Assembly: GCA_947428535.1 (NCBI GenBank)
Contig: CANEMG010000052.1
Location: forward strand, 1 to 6,651
Reading direction: 5' to 3'
Source: an uncultured Clostridium sp.
GTDB lineage: Bacteria; Bacillota; Clostridia; TANB77; CAG-508
Length of the DNA: 6,651 nucleotides
Shown: positions 1-4,464 of the stretch, piece after piece
Position numbering within the stretch: position 1 is the first letter of the stretch
How the letters are laid out: each line of letters starts with the position of its first letter
Notes under the pieces: model-generated
What the model was told of the DNA's origin: nothing
The model's database searches: none
Seen by the model: the letters and a program-made list of their open reading frames with translations, nothing else
Position numbers and translations under genes: made by a program

Positions 1-466
1 ATGAATAATCCATATGTCTCTCAGAAAAATCTTCAATATCTGTCTCTCCATTTTTTAATGCCATATTAATTTCCATAGATTTTATTACAGAAAATGCCCA
101 ACATTCATTTGTTATTCCTTGATTTTCTACTCTCAAGTTTAATTCATCTGCTAAATTAAATCTTGAATCAGAACTAGTCCCTGAAACACTTCTAAAATTA
201 GCACTATTTCTTTTTCTTAAAGAACCTACTAAATTTGGAACTTTATATTCATTTAATACACTATTAGGTATTTCAAAAGAAAAAGATTGTGGCATTAATT
301 CTGTTCTCTTTTCCTCTGGTGACAAATTATTCCACTGTTTAAATTCATTTGTAAGTTCTAATTCAAAATCAGTTGCAAAAACTGATCCAGTTAAAACCAC
401 TCCTGCAAGAAAAGTAGACATTGTAACTGCCAACTTTTCCTTATTGATTTTAAATAAATTTTTCAT
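1..466 (-). CDS. Secreted papain-family (C1A) cysteine protease, N-terminal part
   Basis: The frame opens with ATG at 464-466 and stays open for 155 codons to the left edge, so the C-terminal half is missing from the window. Seen: a lysine-containing N-terminus, then a hydrophobic segment (about residues 13-30, FLAGVVLTGSVFA) with a plausible signal-peptidase site after Ala31. A hydrophilic pro-like region (about 32-110) follows, containing NLSPEEKR. The start of a papain fold comes next: NQG with Gln116 as the oxyanion-hole glutamine, ECWAFS with Cys122 as the nucleophile, and DFSERHMDYS (146-155), which matches the LSEQ/LVDC region of papains. The catalytic His and Asn would lie beyond position 1. 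An AGAGAG ribosome-binding site sits 7 bases upstream. Family knowledge: C1A enzymes hydrolyse peptide bonds by a Cys-His pair. Export is inferred from the signal peptide. The true length and any C-terminal anchor or repeat domains cannot be seen. Confidence 0.87.
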   Translation of the reverse strand, partial: MKNLFKINKEKLAVTMSTFLAGVVLTGSVFATDFELELTNEFKQWNNLSPEEKRTELMPQSFSFEIPNSVLNEYKVPNLVGSLRKRNSANFRSVSGTSSDSRFNLADELNLRVENQGITNECWAFSVIKSMEINMALKNGETDIEDFSERHMDYS

Positions 467-473
467 CACTTTA

Positions 474-479
474 CTCTCT
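474..479 (-). promoter_or_regulatory. Ribosome-binding site of the C1A protease gene
   Basis: AGAGAG on the minus strand lies 7 bases before the ATG at 464-466. It is a modest match to the Shine-Dalgarno consensus, but it supports this start. The start also places a complete signal peptide at the N-terminus. Confidence 0.6.
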
Positions 480-499
480 TTCAAATATTAATTATCTTT

Positions 500-527
500 A
501 TTATACTATTTCTTAAATCAAAATCAA
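500..527 (-). promoter_or_regulatory. Predicted sigma-A promoter of the C1A protease gene
   Basis: On the minus strand, TTGATT (522-527) and a perfect TATAAT (500-505) are separated by 16 bases. Transcription would start near 493, giving a leader of roughly 25-30 bases before the ATG at 466. This is the best promoter match in the window. No operator-like inverted repeat is evident around it. Confidence 0.65.
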
Positions 528-711
528 GCTCATCCCTTTGAAATTAGCCATTCTAAGAACTTTTTCATATTTTTTGTGTCTACGGATAACAATAGTTGCA
601 AATAATTACTTTGCTCATATTAAATTTTAATAACACTAAAAAACTCTCATATGTAATTAAAATGTAATATTTTCTTAATGAAGTTGATATTTATATTTTC
701 CTTTTTTGTTG

Positions 712-717
712 TATAAT
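712..717 (+). promoter_or_regulatory. Candidate -10 element for the HExxH protein gene
   Basis: A perfect TATAAT lies 31 bases before the ATG at 749. No good -35 is found at the usual 16-18 base spacing. The nearest likeness, TTGATA at 684-689, is 22 bases away, which is too far. The surroundings are so AT-rich that chance matches are likely, so this is a tentative call. Confidence 0.35.
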
Positions 718-737
718 ATTATATATACTAAAGATTT

Positions 738-743
738 GAGGAG
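738..743 (+). promoter_or_regulatory. Ribosome-binding site of the HExxH protein gene
   Basis: GAGGAG lies 5 bases before the ATG at 749. It is a strong Shine-Dalgarno match and fixes the start codon. Confidence 0.8.
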
Positions 744-748
744 TTATT

Positions 749-1882
749 ATGAGTATAAGTTCTACATTAAAAAATGAAGGGATAAGTATAGTAGGTAAAT
801 TAAATACAATAGAAATAGATAAAATTGCAGCTAATATATCTGAAAAAATAACAGCAACTTTTCCAGAACATAATATAGATAAGCAAGACTTATTTGATTC
901 TATTGCAAAATTAGATATGTATATAGCTGAAATGCCTAATGACATGGCAATGGCTAAATATTTTTATAAAAATAATTCTATATATTTTAGTAAAAACATG
1001 GATTTAGAAGATTTAAATACTTTAGCTATACACGAATCATTACATTTTATTCAAGAAGTAAAAAATAAACGAGGAAAATTATTAAGACTTGGGCTTTATA
1101 ATATGAAAGGGACAGCTGATAACGGTATGGCTCTAAATGAAGCTGCTGTTCAACATATGGCTTCTATTGCTACAAATTCTCCATTAGATACTGTAAAATA
1201 TTATAATATGGAATTTTCAACAGAAAGTCCAGACTTTTATCCTATACAAACAGCTTTACTTAATGAAATGATTTTTTTTACAGGATCTTATCCTTTATAC
1301 CATAGTACTCTTTATAGTGATGATATTTTTAAAAATACTTTTATTGCTAAATCAAGCAGTAAAGCATATGCAGAAATTGAAAAAAACTTTGATTTGATAT
1401 GTGAATATGAATCAAGACTTTCAAATGAAATATATAATTTATCAGTTTGTACAGAAGATTCTGTAAGTGTTAATAAAGTTAAAAATATAAATTCAAAAAT
1501 AGAAAATTTAAAGCAAATTATATTTGAAAAAACACTTGAAACACAAAATTCTATTATTGTAAATTGCTTTAATTGTGAATTAAATCTTGTTAGAACTTTG
1601 GAAGATGTTGAAGAATTCGAGAATAAATTAGAAAACTTTAATACATTACTAATAAATACTGAAAATTATAATTTTTATAATGACTTTTGTGCTGATATGA
1701 CAAGACAAGTTGAAGAAAAGAAAGAATTTATATTAAAATATGGTAATATACTAACATTAGACTCAATTTCTAGAGATCTTTCAAGTGTTAAAGAACATAC
1801 TTATGGTTTTCAATTTTTCCAAAAACTATTTGATAAATTGAAATTATTAGTTGAAGAAACTTTTAGACAAAAAGAATATTAA
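749..1882 (+). CDS. Uncharacterised HExxH putative zinc metallopeptidase (gluzincin-like)
   Basis: The gene encodes 377 residues from an ATG with a strong GAGGAG site. Seen: HESLH at residues 95-99, the HExxH zinc-binding and catalytic motif, with Glu96 the presumed base. After a 31-residue interval comes LNEAAVQHMAS, whose Glu131 is well placed as the third ligand, as in gluzincins. The N-terminal 90 residues include YFYKNNSIYFS, a strand just before the motif helix. The region after about 205 is mainly helical and charged, possibly coiled-coil, and ends in a lysine-rich tail. There is no signal peptide or membrane segment, so a cytosolic location is inferred. It stands alone on the plus strand and has its own terminator. 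From memory, similar HExxH...NEAAVQ proteins occur in clostridia without assigned function. The substrate is unknown. A protease role is inferred from the motif only; a catalytically inactive zinc protein is possible. Confidence 0.8.
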   Translation: MSISSTLKNEGISIVGKLNTIEIDKIAANISEKITATFPEHNIDKQDLFDSIAKLDMYIAEMPNDMAMAKYFYKNNSIYFSKNMDLEDLNTLAIHESLHFIQEVKNKRGKLLRLGLYNMKGTADNGMALNEAAVQHMASIATNSPLDTVKYYNMEFSTESPDFYPIQTALLNEMIFFTGSYPLYHSTLYSDDIFKNTFIAKSSSKAYAEIEKNFDLICEYESRLSNEIYNLSVCTEDSVSVNKVKNINSKIENLKQIIFEKTLETQNSIIVNCFNCELNLVRTLEDVEEFENKLENFNTLLINTENYNFYNDFCADMTRQVEEKKEFILKYGNILTLDSISRDLSSVKEHTYGFQFFQKLFDKLKLLVEETFRQKEY

Positions 1883-1888
1883 AATTAT

Positions 1889-1913
1889 AAAACGAGACTT
1901 AAAGTCTCGTTTT
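1889..1913. terminator. Bidirectional intrinsic terminator
   Basis: An 11-bp perfect stem (1889-1899 with 1903-1913, core CGAGACT/AGTCTCG) closes on a 3-base loop. On the plus strand it runs into a T tract to 1916, ending transcription of the HExxH gene 6 bases after its stop. On the minus strand it is followed by a TTTT-rich stretch and starts 6 bases after the stop of the uracil-DNA glycosylase gene. It therefore serves both convergent transcripts. Confidence 0.9.
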
Positions 1914-1919
1914 TTTGTA

Positions 1920-2474
1920 TTATAATTTTTCCATCTCTTGTTTAAGCATTTTTAGATCATTCCAAAAATCTATTTTTTTGCTATCATCTCTAAGTAGAGC
2001 AGCCGGATGAAACGTTGGTAAATACTTAATTCCTTTTTTCTCTATCCATTTTCCTCTTGAAGCTGTTATTCCATATTCCTCACCTAAAATATTTTTTAGA
2101 GCTGTATTACCAAGTAAAACTACAATTTTAGGTTTTATTATCATAACCTGATTTCTTAAATAATCTAAACATGCTGTAGCCTCTTCTTTAAGAGGCGTTC
2201 TATTATTAGGAGGTCTACATTTTACAATGTTTCCTATATACACATCCTCTCTAGAAATTCCCACTCCTAAAAAAGCTTGATTCATTAACTTTCCTGCTTT
2301 TCCGACAAAAGGTATTCCCTCTCTATCCTCATCTGCTCCTGGTCCTTCTCCAATAAACATTACATCAGATTCTTTATTACCTACTCCAAAAACAATATTC
2401 GTTCTATTCTTACATAAATTACATTTATTACATTTTTTTACTACTTCTTCTATATCTTCTAAACTCTCAAACAT
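1920..2474 (-). CDS. Uracil-DNA glycosylase, family 4 (iron-sulfur type)
   Basis: This 184-residue enzyme should remove uracil from DNA, produced by cytosine deamination or dUTP misincorporation, to start base-excision repair in the cytosol. Seen: CNKCNLC near the N-terminus (Cys15, Cys18, Cys21). Motif A is GEGPGADED (42-50) followed by [11 protein letters not shown]. Cys86 in [11 protein letters not shown] and Cys102 complete the four-cysteine set (with Cys15 and Cys18) expected for a [4Fe-4S] cluster. LLGNTAL lies at 120-126, and motif B is FHPAALLRD with His156. The length is usual for family 4. An AGTAGG site (2481-2486) lies 6 bases before the ATG, in the 17-base gap after pgeF, so translation probably follows on the same transcript. 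It is the last gene of the minus-strand cluster. Family-5 enzymes are related but usually longer. The older label 'phage SPO1 DNA polymerase-related protein' refers to the same family. Confidence 0.94.
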   Translation of the reverse strand: MFESLEDIEEVVKKCNKCNLCKNRTNIVFGVGNKESDVMFIGEGPGADEDREGIPFVGKAGKLMNQAFLGVGISREDVYIGNIVKCRPPNNRTPLKEEATACLDYLRNQVMIIKPKIVVLLGNTALKNILGEEYGITASRGKWIEKKGIKYLPTFHPAALLRDDSKKIDFWNDLKMLKQEMEKL

Positions 2475-2480
2475 AAATAT

Positions 2481-2486
2481 CCTACT
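2481..2486 (-). promoter_or_regulatory. Ribosome-binding site of the uracil-DNA glycosylase gene
   Basis: AGTAGG lies 6 bases before the ATG at 2472-2474, directly downstream of the pgeF stop codon. It supports this start. Confidence 0.6.
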
Positions 2487-2491
2487 TTCAT

Positions 2492-3283
2492 TTATAATGC
2501 AATTACTGCTGTTGCTCTTTTAAATTCTTTTCCTTCTACTCTATAAGAGGCTATTTTATCACTATTACAAACACTACATATATTACAATCTATAATATTA
2601 CTTTGCTTTATTCCTAACTCTTCTAAAAGTATTTTATTTATAAAAACAGTATCTATCATATATTTTTGTTTTCCATCTTCTATTTTACCTTTTTCTATAA
2701 ACTCATTTACTCTATTTGTGAATCCAAAAATACTTTCACATAACACTTTTACATCTTCATCAACTTCAAAATGGCATTTGCGTATACTTGGACATATAAA
2801 GCATAATATATTTTCTGGTTTGCATTTATAATAATTTATCATTTTTGTAACTGTTTTTTCAGAAATCTTTTGGAAAGTTCCTTTCCACCCTGAATGTACA
2901 TTTGCAATAACTTTTTCTACTGGATCATAAAATAAAAATAATATACAATCTGCATTTGTAGTAGCTAAAGTAATTCCCTTTTGATTTGTAATTAGTCCAT
3001 CTACATTTTCTAATTTAGATTTACTCATTACTCTATCTATACATCTGACTATACTTGTATGTGTTTGAATTGGTTTTGTACAAGTTTTAACATCTAACCC
3101 TAAAGCTCCAAAAATTTTTTTATTACAATCTAATTCTCTTTCTCCTCTGACATTAAAATCTATTCCATCTCCTTTTAATGTATATGCATGCTTTATGTTT
3201 AAGTCTAATAACTTTTTAAATTGTATATACTCAATTCCATTTTCATTATTATATACTATTTCATCACTTTGGATATTAAACAT
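2492..3283 (-). CDS. pgeF: PgeF/YfiH/YlmD-family protein (multicopper-oxidase-like fold, LACC1/FAMIN family)
   Basis: The protein has 263 residues, the usual family length. Seen: QTHT with His75, TNADC with Cys113, and HSGWKGT with His130. These are the conserved His-Cys-His metal site, and the 17-residue Cys-His interval is that of the family. Also present are [15 protein letters not shown] (164-178) and, near the C-terminus, a cysteine cluster CNICSVC (233-239) followed by SYRVEG, the family's SYR motif. Family knowledge: members have been reported as polyphenol oxidases and as purine nucleoside phosphorylase/adenosine deaminase enzymes. E. coli YfiH (PgeF) is linked to keeping L-alanine at the first position of the peptidoglycan stem. 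The exact activity here cannot be read from sequence. Translation starts from a GAGAGG site 7 bases before the ATG, 23 bases after alr. Twelve cysteines are present, which fits a reducing cytosol. Confidence 0.92.
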   Translation of the reverse strand: MFNIQSDEIVYNNENGIEYIQFKKLLDLNIKHAYTLKGDGIDFNVRGERELDCNKKIFGALGLDVKTCTKPIQTHTSIVRCIDRVMSKSKLENVDGLITNQKGITLATTNADCILFLFYDPVEKVIANVHSGWKGTFQKISEKTVTKMINYYKCKPENILCFICPSIRKCHFEVDEDVKVLCESIFGFTNRVNEFIEKGKIEDGKQKYMIDTVFINKILLEELGIKQSNIIDCNICSVCNSDKIASYRVEGKEFKRATAVIAL

Positions 3284-3290
3284 TTAAATA

Positions 3291-3296
3291 CCTCTC
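3291..3296 (-). promoter_or_regulatory. Ribosome-binding site of pgeF
   Basis: GAGAGG lies 7 bases before the ATG at 3281-3283, inside the 23-base alr-pgeF gap. It is a good match and fixes the start. Confidence 0.7.
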
Positions 3297-3306
3297 ATAT
3301 ATATTT

Positions 3307-4401
3307 CTATCTTTCAATAAATTTTCTCGGAACTCTTCCAGATATTGTACTTAATATCTCATAATTTATAGTTCCTGTCAAATCTGCAATATCTTCTAAT
3401 GTAATTATATTATTATCCCAAATATACACCTCTTGGCCTAAACATACATCTTCTATATCTGTTACATCAACCATAATACTATCCATACAAACTGTTCCAA
3501 CAATTGGTACTTTTTTATTGTTTATAACAACATACCCATTGTTTGAAAGTTCTCTTCTAAGTCCATCTGCATATCCCAATGGAATCGTTGCTATTTTACT
3601 TTTTCTGTTTGTTATAAATCTTCGTGAGTAACTTATAGATGTATTTTCTTCTACCTCTTTCAGAAATGTAATTTTTGATTTTAATTTGCAAACTGGCTTT
3701 AAGTTAAGCTTTTGAAATGTATTATCTCCTGCTTGATATCCATATAAAATAATACCTGGTCTTACTAAATTATATAATTTATTTGAAAAATTTAAAATTC
3801 CGTTTGAAGCTGAAGAATGTATATATTTTATTTCTCCTAAAGCATTTTTAGTTATAGTTATACATTCATCAAAAATATTTAATTGTTTTTCTGTATACTC
3901 TATATCTGTATCTGCAGATGAAAAATGTGTATACAATCCTTCTACTTGTATATTCTTATACTTTTTTAGCTTATTTATAAATTCATCTAAATTTTTAGGA
4001 TTTAATCCTGTTCTTCCCATTCCTGTATCTACTTCTATATGAATTTTACTATTTTTACTTTGTTTAGATAATTCTTTAATAAAAGATATATCACTAACTC
4101 CAACTGTTATATTATATTTTATTATTTTAGAAATTTCTTCCTTAGCTAGTTGATTTAATACAAAAATTTCTTTATCATATCCAGATATTCTAAGATCTAC
4201 TGCTTCATCTATAAGTGCCACTGCTACAATATCAAATTTATTTAGCACTGAAGTTAACTTATTTATATAAGTGCCATATGCATTTGCCTTAATTACTGGC
4301 ATGATTTTAACATCTTCTCCAACAATCCTTTTTATTTGTTCTACATTAAATTCAAAAGCTTTTAAATCAACTTCCATTACAGTTGGTCTAGTAATTTCCA
4401 C
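3307..4401 (-). CDS. alr: Alanine racemase
   Basis: This PLP enzyme interconverts L- and D-alanine to supply D-Ala for peptidoglycan. Seen in 364 residues: RPTVMEVDLKA (5-15) at the N-terminus, then VIKANAYG with Lys38 as the PLP-binding lysine. HIEVDTGMGRTG lies at 121-132, YTHFSSAD at 157-164, and SSASNG at 197-201 and onward. LVRPGIILYG (212-221) follows. Tyr258 in SISYSRRF is the second catalytic base, followed by IPLGYADG and VGTVCMDSIMVDVTD. The usual ending is present as YEILSTISGRVPRKF. The full family length is present, so the gene is intact. The start is taken as GTG at 4399-4401 because it retains the family-conserved RPT. The spacing from the AGAAGGG site is long (12 bases), and ATG at 4375-4377 (residue 9) is the alternative. 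It lies 63 bases after addB and 23 before pgeF, in an apparent operon. The histidine that often follows KANAYG is Thr here. Confidence 0.97.
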   Translation of the reverse strand: MEITRPTVMEVDLKAFEFNVEQIKRIVGEDVKIMPVIKANAYGTYINKLTSVLNKFDIVAVALIDEAVDLRISGYDKEIFVLNQLAKEEISKIIKYNITVGVSDISFIKELSKQSKNSKIHIEVDTGMGRTGLNPKNLDEFINKLKKYKNIQVEGLYTHFSSADTDIEYTEKQLNIFDECITITKNALGEIKYIHSSASNGILNFSNKLYNLVRPGIILYGYQAGDNTFQKLNLKPVCKLKSKITFLKEVEENTSISYSRRFITNRKSKIATIPLGYADGLRRELSNNGYVVINNKKVPIVGTVCMDSIMVDVTDIEDVCLGQEVYIWDNNIITLEDIADLTGTINYEILSTISGRVPRKFIER

Positions 4402-4409
4402 CTAAACAT
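4377..4409 (-). other. Possible 10-codon leader frame overlapping the start of alr
   Basis: An ATG at 4407-4409 opens a frame encoding MFRWKLLDQL, ending in TAA at 4377-4379. The TAA overlaps an in-frame alr ATG (4375-4377, residue 9) as TAATG. This arrangement would permit translational coupling. It may be chance: the frame is very short and the conserved RPT of alr lies upstream of that ATG. Confidence 0.2.
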
Positions 4410-4413
4410 CACA

Positions 4414-4420
4414 CCCTTCT
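4414..4420 (-). promoter_or_regulatory. Shine-Dalgarno site ahead of alr, bearing on start choice
   Basis: AGAAGGG lies 12 bases before the GTG start of alr but only 4 bases before an out-of-frame ATG at 4407-4409. Neither spacing is ideal. This is the only Shine-Dalgarno-like sequence in the 63-base addB-alr gap. No convincing promoter or terminator hairpin is seen in that gap. Confidence 0.5.
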
Positions 4421-4464
4421 TACTTTATACATCCCATATAAATACGTTAAATTCAAAAAGCATA

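Larger units (their letters stand above)
467..748. other. Divergent intergenic region
   Basis: This 282-base region separates the divergently transcribed cysteine protease and HExxH protein genes. It holds the protease promoter (500-527) and ribosome-binding site, and a candidate -10 and a good ribosome-binding site for the plus-strand gene. On the minus strand there is also an open tract of 29 codons (533-619, stop TGA at 530-532) with no ribosome-binding site. I see no stable hairpin, riboswitch or RNA gene in it. Confidence 0.7.

Noticed and set aside
580..618. Minus-strand 12-codon frame starting ATG AGC (MSKVIICNYCYP)
   Set aside because: It is short, has no ribosome-binding site, and its CNYC resemblance to a metal knuckle is too little to support a gene.
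684..717. TTGATA plus TATAAT as a full promoter for the HExxH gene
   Set aside because: The spacer is 22 bases, outside the usual 16-18. Only the -10 is kept, as a tentative call.
691..945. 84-codon minus-strand open frame
   Set aside because: It overlaps the start and ribosome-binding site of the HExxH gene in antisense. It is a hydrophobic, low-complexity translation typical of the complement of AT-rich coding sequence, with no recognisable domain.
4402..4464. Promoter between addB and alr (TTGAAT ... TATAAA)
   Set aside because: The spacing is about 21 bases and the matches are expected by chance at this base composition, so co-transcription with addB is the simpler reading.
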